DNA of 64,000 nucleotides from Streptomyces sp. NBC_01255 (GCF_036226445.1 NZ_CP108474.1:4278001-4342000), one strand, 5' to 3'; shown: positions 17,203 through 28,362, counted from the first letter of the stretch. The notes: generated by a model from the sequence alone, not told the origin. Made by a program: numbers and translations.

Positions 17203-18711
17203 TCAGTACGAGAAGGCCATGGGGCGGTCGGGGTCACGGGAGTCCCCGCCGATCTTGGTGGGCGGGTTGAGGTCGTCCTCGGTGAGCTCCGGCGGTCCCG
17301 CCTTGACGTACTTGACGAGGAGCTTGACCTCGATCACGGCGAGAACGGCGTAGAGGGCGGTGAAGATGATCATTGAGGTGAGCACCTCACCCTGGGAGAC
17401 ACCGGGGGAGACCGCGTCCCGGGTGCGCAGCACGCCGTAGACGACCCAGGGCTGACGGCCCATCTCGGTGAAGATCCAGCCCCAGGAGTTGGCGATGAGC
17501 GGGAAGCCCATGGTCCAGAGGGCGACGATCCAGTACCACTTGGTGAAGCGCGGGCTGAGCGCCTTCCGCTTGAACAGGACCAGATTCGGCACTTCGTCCT
17601 CGCCGGTCCGCATCCCCGGCGCCAGCATGAACTTCTTGCGGGTGAGCCAGAGACCGAGCATGCCGATGCCCAGGGAGGCCATGCCGAAGCCGATCATCCA
17701 GCGGAATCCCCAGTACGCGACGGGGATGTTCGGCCGGTAGTCGCCGGGGCCGAACTTCTCCTGCTCGGCCTTGTTGATGTCGTTGATGCCCGGGACGTAC
17801 GAGGTGAAGTCGTCGTTCGCGAGGAAGGACAGGAGTCCCGGGATCTCTATGGCGACCTTGTTGTGGCCCTTGTCGACATCGCCGTAGGCGAAGATCGAGA
17901 AGGGCGCGGGCGCCTCGCCGTCCCAGAGCGCCTCGGCGGCGGCCATCTTCATGGGCTGCTGCTTGAACATGACCTTGCCGAGCAGGTCACCGCTGATGGC
18001 GGTGCCGAGGCCGGCGATGATCAGGGTGATCAGGCCGAGCCGCAGCGAGGTCCGCATCACCGGGATGTGCTTCTTGCGCGCCAGGTGGAACGCGGAGATG
18101 CCGACCATGAACGCGCCGCCGACCAGGAAGGCCGCCGTCATGGTGTGGAAGAACTGGGTGAGGGCCGTGTTCTGGGTGAGCACCAGCCAGAAATCGGTGA
18201 GCTCCGCCCGGCCGCGCTCCTCGTTGATGCGGTACCCGACGGGGTGCTGCATCCAGGAGTTCGCCGCGAGGATGAAGTAGGCGGAGAGGATGGTGCCGAT
18301 CGACACCATCCACATGCAGGCGAGGTGGATCCGCTTGGGCAGCTTGTCCCAGCCGAAGATCCACAGGCCGATGAACGTGGACTCGAAGAAGAAGGCGATG
18401 AGCGCCTCGAAGGCGAGCGGGGCACCGAAGATGTCGCCGACGAAACGGGAGTAGTCGGACCAGTTCATGCCGAACTGGAACTCCTGCACGATGCCGGTGA
18501 CGACACCCATGGCGATGTTGATCAGGAAGAGCTTGCCCCAGAACTTCGTCGCCCTGAGGTACTTCTCCTTCTCGGTCCGCACCCAGGCCGTCTGGAGACC
18601 GGCGGTGAGGGCGGCGAGGGAGATCGTCAGGGGGACGAAGAGGAAGTGGTAGACGGTGGTGATGCCGAACTGCCAGCGCGCCAGAGTCTCTGGCGCAAGA
18701 GCGAGGTCCAC
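17203..18711 (-). CDS. cydA: Cytochrome bd oxidase subunit I
   Basis: This 502-residue haem-bearing subunit of cytochrome bd quinol oxidase has nine predicted membrane helices. The N-terminal RWQFGITTVYHFLFVPLTI helix supplies the b595/d-type ligand His near residue 22; NIAMGVVTGIVQEFQFGMNW, FFFESTFIGLWIFGWD and GWIFTEMGRQPWVVYG are family signatures. The Q-loop after helix 6 (about residues 255-310) is the short form usual in Gram-positive bacteria. It is first in the cydA-cydB-cydCD operon. A perfect Rex operator 84 bases upstream of its ATG indicates NADH/NAD+-responsive repression; cyd genes are established Rex targets in S. coelicolor. Confidence 0.97.
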   Translation of the reverse strand: MDLALAPETLARWQFGITTVYHFLFVPLTISLAALTAGLQTAWVRTEKEKYLRATKFWGKLFLINIAMGVVTGIVQEFQFGMNWSDYSRFVGDIFGAPLAFEALIAFFFESTFIGLWIFGWDKLPKRIHLACMWMVSIGTILSAYFILAANSWMQHPVGYRINEERGRAELTDFWLVLTQNTALTQFFHTMTAAFLVGGAFMVGISAFHLARKKHIPVMRTSLRLGLITLIIAGLGTAISGDLLGKVMFKQQPMKMAAAEALWDGEAPAPFSIFAYGDVDKGHNKVAIEIPGLLSFLANDDFTSYVPGINDINKAEQEKFGPGDYRPNIPVAYWGFRWMIGFGMASLGIGMLGLWLTRKKFMLAPGMRTGEDEVPNLVLFKRKALSPRFTKWYWIVALWTMGFPLIANSWGWIFTEMGRQPWVVYGVLRTRDAVSPGVSQGEVLTSMIIFTALYAVLAVIEVKLLVKYVKAGPPELTEDDLNPPTKIGGDSRDPDRPMAFSY

Positions 18712-18794
18712 GTCGTTTTCTCCTTACTCGCCGTGGTCACATCGGCAGTTTGCCCTGTTAATCCCACCAATTAGGGGACGAACCGGGACACGCT

Positions 18795-18810
18795 TGTGAA
18801 CGCGTTCACA
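18795..18810. promoter_or_regulatory. Rex operator upstream of cydA
   Basis: TGTGAACGCGTTCACA is a perfect 16-bp dyad and fits the Streptomyces Rex operator consensus TGTGAACNNNTTCACA. An extra half-site TTCACAA follows at 18811-18817. Rex leaves DNA when NADH rises, which would switch on cydABCD when oxygen is scarce. Confidence 0.9.
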
Positions 18811-18913
18811 TTCACAAGCATTATGGCTCATACGAAATTCGTACCTTCAGTCGGGGTCCCTCTACCGAAGGTCACCTCTTCCCAGGACCTTCAACATATT
18901 GTTGAATCCGGGC

Positions 18914-19297
18914 ATGACCCTTCGGATACGCATCTTCTGGCCGGCCGGACACACCACGGCGACCCTTGAGGAAACCCCCACGAGCGCGGCGCTCGCGGGG
19001 GCTCTCCCGATCTCCTCCACCGCCCGGACCTGGGGCGAGGAGGTCTACTTCGACACTCCGGTCTCCGTCCCCGTCGAGGACGGCGCGCGCCAGGTCGTGG
19101 AACCGGGCACGGTGGCCTTCTGGACGGACGGCGACGCGCTCGCCCTCCCCTACGGCCCGACCCCGATCTCGCGGGGAGACGAGTGCCGGCTCGCGAGCCC
19201 GTGCAATCTGCTGGGCGCGCTGGACGGCGACCCGCGGATCCTGGCCACCGTCAGGGACGGCGACCCGATCCGCGTGGAGCTCGTCGCCGGCCGCTGA
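18914..19297 (+). CDS. Cyclophilin-like fold protein
   Basis: This 127-residue protein starts at the ATG at 18914 (a TTG at 18899 is in frame upstream). Its pattern (ATLEETPTSAALAGALPISSTARTWGEEVYFDTPV, then GTVAFWTDGDALALPYGPTPIS) is typical of the small bacterial cyclophilin-like beta-barrel family, whose members have no proven prolyl isomerase activity. No signal peptide or metal site is visible. It diverges from cydA, sharing the region that contains the Rex operator. Its stop codon abuts the stop of the convergent aminotransferase gene with no spacer (TGATCA across the junction). Confidence 0.75.
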   Translation: MTLRIRIFWPAGHTTATLEETPTSAALAGALPISSTARTWGEEVYFDTPVSVPVEDGARQVVEPGTVAFWTDGDALALPYGPTPISRGDECRLASPCNLLGALDGDPRILATVRDGDPIRVELVAGR

Positions 19298-20410
19298 TCA
19301 GCCCTGCTCGCGGAAGCCCTCCGCCGCCTTCAGGAACAGGTCGTTCGCCTCGGTCTCACCGATCGTGACGCGCACGCCCTCGCCCGCGAACGGCCGCACC
19401 ATCACGCCGTGCCGCTCGCACTCCGCCGCGAAGTCCAGCGTCCGCTCGCCGAGCCGCAGCCAGACGAAGTTCGCCTGGGTGTCCGGCACGGTCCAGCCCT
19501 GGGCCACAAGCCCCGCGTGGACCCGCTCGCGCTCGGCCACCAACGAGCCGACCCGGCCGAGCAGTTCGTCCTCGGCCCGCAGCGAGGCCACCGCCGCGTC
19601 CTGCGCCAGCTGGCTGACCCCGAACGGGACCGCCGTCTTGCGCAGCGCCGCCGCCACCGGCTCGTGGGCGATCGCGAAGCCGACCCGCAGCCCCGCCAGG
19701 CCGTACGCCTTGGAGAACGTACGCAGCACGGCGACGTTCGGCCGGTCGCGGTAGAGCTCGATGCCGTCCGGGATGTCACCCCCTTCACCTGGGGTGGAAC
19801 GGACGAACTCCCTGTACGCCTCGTCGATGACGACCAGGACGTCGGAGGGCACCCGGTCGAGGAAGCGCTCCAGCTCGGCCCGGCGGACCGCGGTGCCCGT
19901 GGGGTTGTTGGGGTTGCAGACGAAGATCAACCGGGTCCGGTCGGTGATCGCCGCGGCCATCGCGTCGAGGTCGTGCACGTCGCCGTCGGTCAGCGGCACC
20001 TGTACCGAGGTGGCACCACTGATCTGCGTGATGATCGGGTACGCCTCGAAGGAGCGCCAGGCGTAGATCACCTCGTCGCCCGGGCCGGACGTGGCCTGGA
20101 GCAGCGACTGCGCGACCCCGACCGAGCCCGTGCCCGTCGCGATGTGCGAGACCGGCACGCCGAAGCGGTCGGCGAGCTCCTGCATCAGGCCCGTGCAGGC
20201 CATGTCCGGGTAGCGGTTGAAGTTCGCGGCGGCGGCCAGCGTGCTCTCCATGACCCCGGGCAGCGGCGGATAGGGGTTCTCGTTGGACGACAGCTTGAAG
20301 GCCACGGGTCCGCCCGCGGCGGCCGGCTTGCCCGGCTTGTAGGTGGGGACGCCGTCCAGCTCGGCGCGCAGCTTGGGGCTGCCGGTGCTCGTCCCGCTGG
20401 TCTCGCTCAC
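19298..20410 (-). CDS. hisC: HisC-type (histidinol-phosphate / aromatic) aminotransferase
   Basis: This is a 370-residue class II PLP aminotransferase (fold type I). SSNENPYPP lies near residues 40-48, the phosphate-binding TGTGSVG near 90-96, NPNNPTG near 168-174, the VIDEAY strand near 194-199, and the PLP lysine in [15 protein letters not shown] near 226-240. The family includes histidinol-phosphate aminotransferases and aromatic amino acid (Pat) aminotransferases. It is not in a his operon here, so an aromatic or broad role is at least as likely as histidine synthesis. The GTG at 20410 is chosen because GAGGAGG sits 7 bases upstream. The gene ends flush against the cyclophilin-like gene. 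Confidence 0.88.
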   Translation of the reverse strand: MSETSGTSTGSPKLRAELDGVPTYKPGKPAAAGGPVAFKLSSNENPYPPLPGVMESTLAAAANFNRYPDMACTGLMQELADRFGVPVSHIATGTGSVGVAQSLLQATSGPGDEVIYAWRSFEAYPIITQISGATSVQVPLTDGDVHDLDAMAAAITDRTRLIFVCNPNNPTGTAVRRAELERFLDRVPSDVLVVIDEAYREFVRSTPGEGGDIPDGIELYRDRPNVAVLRTFSKAYGLAGLRVGFAIAHEPVAAALRKTAVPFGVSQLAQDAAVASLRAEDELLGRVGSLVAERERVHAGLVAQGWTVPDTQANFVWLRLGERTLDFAAECERHGVMVRPFAGEGVRVTIGETEANDLFLKAAEGFREQG

Positions 20411-20813
20411 AGTGTGGCCTCCTCGGCCGTCCGTACCGCCAATACTCCTCACCTTATGAGGATTCGCCTCCGCTGCGAATGGCCTGTGGACAACAGGAGG
20501 GACACGCTGTGGACAGCGCTCCCGATCCCTCCCGCGGCGAGCCCGTGGAGAGGGGGAGCGCGAGCCCGGGTGGCGCGCGCCGGTGGCGGGCGCCGTGGCG
20601 CGCATCCCCCGTAGAGGTGAGTTGAGACCTCTTCGAGACCTCGCCCCTTCGCCAGGCCTATGCCGTTCGGCAACCCTAGGTCGCATGGAAGAACCCTTAA
20701 CTGCCTTGGATTCCTTACCTATTGACCGTTTTCGATCATGCAGAAACGTGCCTGTCAATGCCTGCATATGCGACCGTCCCGACCGCCCCTCATCGCCCTA
20801 CTATCGGCTCGCC
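20411..20813. promoter_or_regulatory. Intergenic region with two DnaA boxes and a leaderless promoter
   Basis: This 403-base divergent region separates the aminotransferase and LacI-type genes. TGTGGACAA (20485-20493) is a perfect DnaA box, and TGTGGACAG (20508-20516) is a one-mismatch box in the same orientation 14 bases on. A TACTAT -10-like hexamer (20799-20804) sits 9 bases before the LacI-gene ATG, so that gene may be leaderless. No gene or RNA is convincing in the rest. Confidence 0.6.
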
Positions 20814-21920
20814 ATGACAGCAGCAGGGAAGCACCAGGTGAGCCGGGCACAGACCCGGGGAAGCCGGCAGGGCCGGGCAGGCATCCGGGACGTGGCCGCC
20901 GCCGCCGGGGTCTCCATCACGACTGTCTCCGACGCGCTCAACGGCAAGGGCCGACTCCCGGACGCCACCCGCCGCCACGTCCGCGAGGTCGCCGACCGGC
21001 TGGGCTACCGCCCATCCGCGGCGGCCCGCACGCTCCGTACGGGCAAATCGGGACTCATCGGCCTGACCGTGACCACGTACGGGGATGAACCTTTCACCTT
21101 CACCGAATTCGCATACTTCGCGGAGATGGCCAGAGCAGCCACATCGGCGGCACTCGCCCGGGGCTACGCCCTGGTCATCCTCCCCGCCACCTCCCGCCAT
21201 GACGTCTGGTCGAACGTCGCCCTCGACGGCACCGTCGTCATCGACCCCTCCGACCACGACCCGGTCGTCACCGAACTGGTCCGGCAGGGCCTCCCCGTCG
21301 TCTCCGACGGACGCCCCGCCGGCACCCTTCCGGTCACCGCCTGGGTCGACAACGACCACGAAGCCGCCGTCCTCGATCTGCTCGACCACCTCGCCGACGC
21401 CGGCGCCCGCCGCATCGGCCTCCTCACCGGAACCACCACCGACACGTACACCCGCCTGTCCACCACCGCGTACCTCAACTGGTGCGAGCGGGTCGGCCAG
21501 GACCCCGTCTACGAGTCTTATCCGGCGCACGATCCGTGCGCGGGCGCCGTCGCGGCCGACCGGCTGCTCGCCCGCCCGGACCGACCCGACGCCGTCTACG
21601 GCCTCTTCGATCCCAACGGAACCGATCTCCTCGCGGCCGCGCGCCGCTACGGGCTGCGCGTCCCGGAGGACCTGCTGCTGGTCTGCTGCAGCGAGTCCAC
21701 CGTCTACGCCACCACCGAACCGCCCATCACGACGCTCTCGCTCAAGCCACGCAGGATCGGCACGGCCGTCGTCCAGCTCCTCATCGACGCCATCGAGGGG
21801 ATCGATACGGACGGTCCGGTTGAGCAGGTGATACCGACCGAACTCATCGTCCGCACGTCCTCGCAGCGGCGCTCGCCGCGCACCACGGTCAGCCCGCCGC
21901 GCTCACCCGCGAAGGACTGA
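20814..21920 (+). CDS. LacI-family transcriptional regulator
   Basis: This 368-residue repressor-type protein has an N-terminal LacI helix-turn-helix at about residues 20-75 (IRDVAAAAGVSITTVSDALN, hinge near GYRPSAAARTLRTGKSGLIGL) and a periplasmic-binding-protein-like effector domain (PBP1 fold) from about 80 to 345. A short Arg/Ser/Pro-rich tail ends the protein. The effector would be a small molecule, often a sugar, but no transport or catabolic operon is adjacent, so the regulon is unknown. The ATG at 20814 is chosen because a -10-like TACTAT lies 9 bases upstream and there is no Shine-Dalgarno sequence. A GC-rich hairpin follows at 21938-21972. Confidence 0.9.
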   Translation: MTAAGKHQVSRAQTRGSRQGRAGIRDVAAAAGVSITTVSDALNGKGRLPDATRRHVREVADRLGYRPSAAARTLRTGKSGLIGLTVTTYGDEPFTFTEFAYFAEMARAATSAALARGYALVILPATSRHDVWSNVALDGTVVIDPSDHDPVVTELVRQGLPVVSDGRPAGTLPVTAWVDNDHEAAVLDLLDHLADAGARRIGLLTGTTTDTYTRLSTTAYLNWCERVGQDPVYESYPAHDPCAGAVAADRLLARPDRPDAVYGLFDPNGTDLLAAARRYGLRVPEDLLLVCCSESTVYATTEPPITTLSLKPRRIGTAVVQLLIDAIEGIDTDGPVEQVIPTELIVRTSSQRRSPRTTVSPPRSPAKD

Positions 21921-21937
21921 CCGAGGCTCACCGACAC

Positions 21938-21972
21938 CGCCGCCCCGCCCCTGCCCGTGGGCCGGGGCGGCG
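21938..21972 (+). terminator. Hairpin after the LacI-type gene
   Basis: CGCCGCCCCG (21938-21947) and CGGGGCGGCG (21963-21972) form a perfect 10-bp stem, 18 bases after the stop codon. A GAAA follows the 3' arm. Confidence 0.65.
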
Positions 21973-22182
21973 AAACCGAGCACCGTACCGGCCTCAACCC
22001 TGGACTGGACCTTCTCAATTCGGGCGAAACAACCGGTGAACCCGGAGTGGACCCGGATTCACCACCCCTGGTGCGTCACACAGGAGGACCCTCATTCCTA
22101 TGATGGGCGGACGACATCGTGGGCCACCCCGACCAGGCCGGTCCACGATGTGCAGGGCATCGCGACGGTGGTGGAGGGGTCC

Positions 22183-23574
22183 ATGACTCAGGGGGCCGGG
22201 CAGGAGCCCGTGGTGCGCACGGCGACATTGCGCGACTTCCGCGTACCGCCGTACGCCCGGGTGCCCGTACAGGGCCACGCCGCCGAGCCGACGTCCGCGG
22301 ATCAGCTGCCGACGCCCGCGCCGGCCGCCGAGCACCTTCCGCCGGCTGAGCCGGCTGCCGAAGCACCGGCCGAGGCGCCGGTCACGACACCGGTCGCGAC
22401 ACCGGTTGCCCCGCCCATGCCGGCCACCGCGCCCGCGCGGACCGTCGAGGCAGCACCGAGCGGGTCGCTCCCCGTCGTCGGCGCGCCCCTGTCCGCCCCC
22501 GCCGATCCGACCCTGCTCCTGGGCCGCCGTGTCGCCCCCGCGTACACCGGCGTCACCACCAGCACCACCGGCTCCTCCATCGTCTCGGTCGCCACCGGCC
22601 ACCCCGGCAGCGCCTTCCCCGAAGGAGGCCTGCCCGAGGGCTACACCCCGACCGAGCGCGACCTCCCGATCATCAACCGCGGCGACACCGTCCAGGTCCG
22701 CGTCACCCCCGACGCCGCCACCGCGCCCGACCCCGCCGCCACGACCGGCGACGGCCCCGGCCCCCTCTACGTCGTCGGCGACGTCCACGGCTACCTCGAC
22801 GAACTCGTCGCCGCCCTGCGCGCCCAGGGCCTCGTCGACGAGAACGGCGGCTGGGCCGCGGGCAACGCCCGGCTGTGGTTCCTCGGCGACTTCACCGACC
22901 GCGGTCCCGACGGCATCGGCGTCATCGACCTCGTCATGCGCCTCTCCGCCGAGGCCGCCGCCGCCGGTGGCTACTGCAAGGCCCTCATGGGCAACCACGA
23001 GCTGCTGCTGATCGGCGCCAAGCGCTTCGGCGACACCCCGGTCAACTCCGGGGCGGGCACGGCCACCTTCCAGGCCGCCTGGCTGCTCAACGGCGGGCAG
23101 AAGCACGACATGGACCGGCTCCAGGACGTCCACCTCCAGTGGATGTCCCGGCTCGACGCCGTGGTCCTGGAGGACGACCACCTCCTCCTGCACTCCGACA
23201 CCACCGCGTACCTCGAATACGGCGAGACCATCGAGGACGTCAACGAGACGGTCCACGAGATCCTCAACCGGAGCGACGCCGACGAGGTCTGGGACGTGTT
23301 CCGGAAGTTCACGAAGCGCTTCGCGTTCCGCGACGAGGGCGGACCGCAGGCCGTCCAGGAGCTCCTCTCCACCTACGGCGGCAGCCGGATCGTGCACGGC
23401 CACAGCCCCATCCCGTACCTCCTCGGCCAGGTCGGCACGGAGGAGAGCGAGAACGGCGGCGGCCCGATCGTCGACGGACCGCATGTGTACGCGGACGGTC
23501 TCGCGATCGCCATGGACGGCGGCGTGACCATGGCCGGAAAGCTGCTGGTCGTCCAACTCCCTCTGAACGGCTGA
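22183..23574 (+). CDS. PPP-type metallophosphoesterase with long disordered N-terminus
   Basis: This 463-residue protein starts at the ATG at 22183, preceded by GGTGGAGGGG. Residues 1 to about 170 are Ala/Pro/Thr-rich and probably disordered. The catalytic calcineurin-like domain follows, with the three metal-ligand motifs GDVHG (about 203), GDFTDRG (about 235) and GNHE (about 269), and a late GHSPIPYL (about 407) supplying the distal His. Such enzymes are Mn/Fe-dependent serine/threonine or nucleotide phosphatases. No partner kinase is adjacent. The N-terminal tail has no signal peptide or membrane helix, so the protein is cytoplasmic. Confidence 0.87.
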   Translation: MTQGAGQEPVVRTATLRDFRVPPYARVPVQGHAAEPTSADQLPTPAPAAEHLPPAEPAAEAPAEAPVTTPVATPVAPPMPATAPARTVEAAPSGSLPVVGAPLSAPADPTLLLGRRVAPAYTGVTTSTTGSSIVSVATGHPGSAFPEGGLPEGYTPTERDLPIINRGDTVQVRVTPDAATAPDPAATTGDGPGPLYVVGDVHGYLDELVAALRAQGLVDENGGWAAGNARLWFLGDFTDRGPDGIGVIDLVMRLSAEAAAAGGYCKALMGNHELLLIGAKRFGDTPVNSGAGTATFQAAWLLNGGQKHDMDRLQDVHLQWMSRLDAVVLEDDHLLLHSDTTAYLEYGETIEDVNETVHEILNRSDADEVWDVFRKFTKRFAFRDEGGPQAVQELLSTYGGSRIVHGHSPIPYLLGQVGTEESENGGGPIVDGPHVYADGLAIAMDGGVTMAGKLLVVQLPLNG

Positions 23575-23739
23575 CGCATAACCCTGCGCATCCGGGGAAG
23601 TCGATTTCCGGAAACACTCTGTCAGCCCGTGGCGTCACCGCAATACCATCGGACCATCCGTAGCAGGCTCTCCTCCGTTTCCGCCCGACCAACCGTTCTC
23701 CACGGCTGATCCGGGCCTGCGGAGCATCGGGGGATGCAC

Positions 23740-24384
23740 ATGAACGTGGCTCCGTACCTGCTGACCGAGGATCGCGCCGAGTACGAGCGGGTCCTCGACG
23801 ACGCACTGAGCACCGCCCACGCACGTCCGGATCTCGCCGGAGTCGGGACCCGGCTCACGGTCGGACAACTACGCTCCATGGCCCTGAACGCGACAGCGCT
23901 GATCACCACCGCGGCGTCCAGCGAGTACGACCACTTCGTCAAGGTCCGCGAGCAGAGCCGCGTCGCGGTCGCCACCCGCATACCCGCCCCGCAGGACGGC
24001 TCCGGCGCGGGGATCGTCGCGATCGTCACCGTCATGGTGCCCGTCCTCGCCGGGTCGGCCGCCTTCATCTTCCTGCTGGTCGGCGCGCTCCTGCACGCGA
24101 TCGCGCCCACCGTGGTGTTCGGCGCGACGCTGCTGACGGCCGGCCTGGTGTTCGGCGCGGTCGCCGCCGCGGGCCTGCTCTGCGCGGCCGCCGGACTCCT
24201 CCGGACCGCCCTGCGCAACAGCCCGACCGCGACGGTCAGCGCCGGTGCGCCCGCCACCACGGCGGACGACGAACTGTCCCGCGCTCGCGAGGCCTGGCGC
24301 CTCGCCCTGCTCGAACGCGGCGTCGTCCCCTTCCTCCGCGACGCCCTCGCCGCGATGGACCGGGACGACGGCACGCCCAGCTGA
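23740..24384 (+). CDS. Conserved membrane protein of unknown function
   Basis: This protein has 214 residues from ATG 23740; ATG 23734 is an in-frame alternative, and both follow GGAGCATCGGGGG. A polar N-terminal domain (residues 1-85, rich in Glu/Arg and ending in VATRIPAPQDGSG) is followed by two long hydrophobic segments at about 90-117 and 121-150, and a soluble C-terminal helix containing REAWRLALLERGVVPFLRD. The topology predicts two helices with both ends in the cytoplasm. I do not recognise a named family. It follows the metallophosphatase on the same strand and ends before a strong bidirectional terminator shared with thiC. Confidence 0.72.
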   Translation: MNVAPYLLTEDRAEYERVLDDALSTAHARPDLAGVGTRLTVGQLRSMALNATALITTAASSEYDHFVKVREQSRVAVATRIPAPQDGSGAGIVAIVTVMVPVLAGSAAFIFLLVGALLHAIAPTVVFGATLLTAGLVFGAVAAAGLLCAAAGLLRTALRNSPTATVSAGAPATTADDELSRAREAWRLALLERGVVPFLRDALAAMDRDDGTPS

Positions 24385-24407
24385 AGGCGGCACCGCCACC
24401 TGACAAC

Positions 24408-24449
24408 GGCACCGGCCCGCGACTCCCCCGTGGGTCGCGGGCCGGTGCC
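24408..24449. terminator. Bidirectional terminator between the membrane protein gene and thiC
   Basis: GGCACCGGCCCGCGAC (24408-24423) and GTCGCGGGCCGGTGCC (24434-24449) make a perfect 16-bp stem with a 10-base loop. It lies between two convergent genes. Confidence 0.85.
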
Positions 24450-24491
24450 TGTTCGGAAGCCTGCGTGATGCCGGCCCGGAAGCCGCCGCGG

Positions 24492-26398
<1,907 letters not shown>

Positions 26399-26478
26399 TG
26401 TGCAAAGGTGTCACCACGCTAGCGTCATCCCTGGCGTGCTGAACAGTGGGCCCCCACCGTTCTTGCGATGATCGGTCG

Positions 26479-27858
26479 GTGACTTCCCCCCAGCAGCCCC
26501 CCGAGCCGCACGGCCACGTCCCCGGTCCCGACCACGGGCACGGGCACGATTCCGGCCCCTCCCATGGGCACGGGCACAGCCACAGCCACGGCCCCGCAGC
26601 CCCCGTCTCCCGGCATCTGCGCAAGGTCATCGCCGCGGTCCTGATCCCCTTCGCCACCGCCGTCGTGGTCGGGCTCGCGGTCCTGTGGCCCGGCGGCGCT
26701 CCGGCGCACGAGCGCACCGGGGTCGGCTTCGACCGGCAGACCGAGCAGGGCACGGTCGTCTCCGTCGAACAGATCGACTGCAAGGACGTGAACGCCGCCC
26801 AGGTCCCGCCGACGGGCGACACGTCCACACCCGAGGGACGCGAGGCGGTCGAAGCCCAGCAGGGTCAGTGCGAGAAGGCGACGGTCGAGGTCACCAGCGG
26901 CCCGGAGAAGGGCCGTACGTTCACCGAGATCGTGCAGCCCGACGCTCCGCGCCAACTGCACGAGGGGCAGGGCGTGGTGGTGGCGTACGCCCCGGACGCC
27001 CCCCGCGACCTCCAGTACTCCGTGACGGACGTGGACCGGAAGCTCCCGATGGCGCTGCTCGCCGGGATCTTCGCCGTCGCGGTCGTGGCCGCCGGCCGGA
27101 TGAAGGGCTTGATGGCGCTCGTCGCGCTGGTCGCGAGCTTCGTGGTGCTGACGTTCTTCATCCTCCCGGCGATCCTGGAGGGCTCGAATCCGCTGGTCGT
27201 GGCGGTGGTCGGGTCGAGCGCGATCATGCTGATCGCGCTCTACTTGTGCCATGGGCTCTCGGCCCGCACGTCGGTCGCGGTGCTCGGCACACTGATCTCG
27301 CTGCTGCTGATCGGACTGCTCGGCTCGCTCTTCGTCGGCTGGGCCTCGCTCAGCGGCAACACCGACGACAACACCGGCCTGATCCACGGCCTGTATCCGG
27401 ACATCGACATGTCCGGCCTGCTGCTCGCCAGCATCATCATCGGTTCGCTCGGCGTCCTCGACGACGTGACCGTCACCCAGACCTCGGCGGTCTGGGAGCT
27501 GCATCAGGCAGACCCGCGGATGGGGCCGCGCGCGCTGTACCGGGCCGGGATCCGGATCGGCCGCGACCACATCGCCTCGGTCGTGAACACCCTGGTCCTC
27601 GCCTACGCGGGCGCCGCCCTGCCGCTGCTGCTGCTCTTCTCGATCGCGCAGAGCAGCATGGGCACGGTGGCCAACAGCGAGCTGGTCGCGGTGGAGATCG
27701 TCCGAACGCTGGTCGGTTCGATCGGTCTGGTCGCTTCCGTGCCGCTCACCACGGTCCTCGCGGCGCTGGTGGTCTCCGCCGACCGGCCGGGAGCCGACGC
27801 CGACGGGAAGCCCCGGGCGGCGGCGGTACGGGGCGGTCGGCGCCGCCGCGCGAAGTAG
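26479..27858 (+). CDS. YibE/F-family membrane protein with His-rich N-terminus
   Basis: This protein of about 459 residues starts at the GTG at 26479, with an ATG at 26446 in frame upstream. Residues 8-38 are a His/Gly-rich stretch (HGHGHDSGPSHGHGHSHSHG), a probable Zn/Ni/Co-binding tail. One membrane anchor follows near 50-70, then a soluble domain (about 75-185) and about seven helices forming the YibE/F module (MALLAGIFAVAVVAAGRMKG, VLTFFILPAILEG, IIIGSLGVLDDVTVTQTSAVWEL). Function is unproven; the family is viewed as a putative efflux or transport protein. It is transcribed away from the thiC riboswitch. There is little room for a Shine-Dalgarno sequence before the GTG. Confidence 0.85.
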   Translation: MTSPQQPPEPHGHVPGPDHGHGHDSGPSHGHGHSHSHGPAAPVSRHLRKVIAAVLIPFATAVVVGLAVLWPGGAPAHERTGVGFDRQTEQGTVVSVEQIDCKDVNAAQVPPTGDTSTPEGREAVEAQQGQCEKATVEVTSGPEKGRTFTEIVQPDAPRQLHEGQGVVVAYAPDAPRDLQYSVTDVDRKLPMALLAGIFAVAVVAAGRMKGLMALVALVASFVVLTFFILPAILEGSNPLVVAVVGSSAIMLIALYLCHGLSARTSVAVLGTLISLLLIGLLGSLFVGWASLSGNTDDNTGLIHGLYPDIDMSGLLLASIIIGSLGVLDDVTVTQTSAVWELHQADPRMGPRALYRAGIRIGRDHIASVVNTLVLAYAGAALPLLLLFSIAQSSMGTVANSELVAVEIVRTLVGSIGLVASVPLTTVLAALVVSADRPGADADGKPRAAAVRGGRRRRAK

Positions 27859-27932
27859 GGATTCCGGGTGTGGGCTGGTCCGTCCCGCACTCCCGCACCC
27901 CGTACTCCGCGTCCCGTCCCGTTCTCCGGTGT

Positions 27933-27956
27933 ACCCCGTCGCTGTGCCGACGGGGT
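27933..27956. terminator. Terminator between the YibE/F gene and ssgA
   Basis: ACCCCGTCG (27933-27941) and CGACGGGGT (27948-27956) make a 9-bp stem with a 6-base loop, one base beyond the ssgA stop. It can serve both convergent genes. Confidence 0.75.
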
Positions 27957-27957
27957 C

Positions 27958-28362
27958 TCAGCCGGCGTTCTCCTCTGCCAGAATCCGGCCGAGTGCCGCC
28001 TCCAGGTTGTCCTCGAAGTCGCCGAGTGTCCGTTCCTGACCAAGCGGAACCAGCTTGTCCGTGCGGTCGAGGAAGGCGACCAGCGGCGGCGCGCTGGCCC
28101 GGAACAGGGCGCGGTCGCCTCCCACCTGAAGCCGGATGGAGACGTCCGAAAGCCCATCGGGGTCCGTCGGGGCGATGTGCACGTCCCCGTCCCCGCTCGG
28201 CTTGTTGATCCCGTCGAGCAGCAGTTCCCTGCCGAACGCCCAGGTCACGGGCGCGTCTCCGGGGAGGTGGAAGGTCATCCGCACCGCGTAAGGATCCCGG
28301 GTCTCGTATCGCAGCTCGACTGGGATCTTGAAGCAGAGCTCCTCGGAGACGAGGAAGCTCAT
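27958..28362 (-). CDS. ssgA: Sporulation-specific cell-division activator SsgA
   Basis: This 134-residue SsgA-like protein (SALP) starts at MSFLVSEELCF; the known S. coelicolor SsgA is of nearly the same length and begins the same way. SALP hallmarks are the central DPYAVRMTFHLPGDAPVTW, WAFGRELLLDG and the LVAFLDRTDKLVPLG segment. SsgA marks sites of germ-tube emergence, branching and septation, and helps localise SsgB and then FtsZ during sporulation-specific division. The frame is open further upstream to 28491, but GAGG 5 bases before this ATG and family length support the start used. It lies directly downstream of its activator gene ssgR, as in other streptomycetes. Confidence 0.95.
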   Translation of the reverse strand: MSFLVSEELCFKIPVELRYETRDPYAVRMTFHLPGDAPVTWAFGRELLLDGINKPSGDGDVHIAPTDPDGLSDVSIRLQVGGDRALFRASAPPLVAFLDRTDKLVPLGQERTLGDFEDNLEAALGRILAEENAG

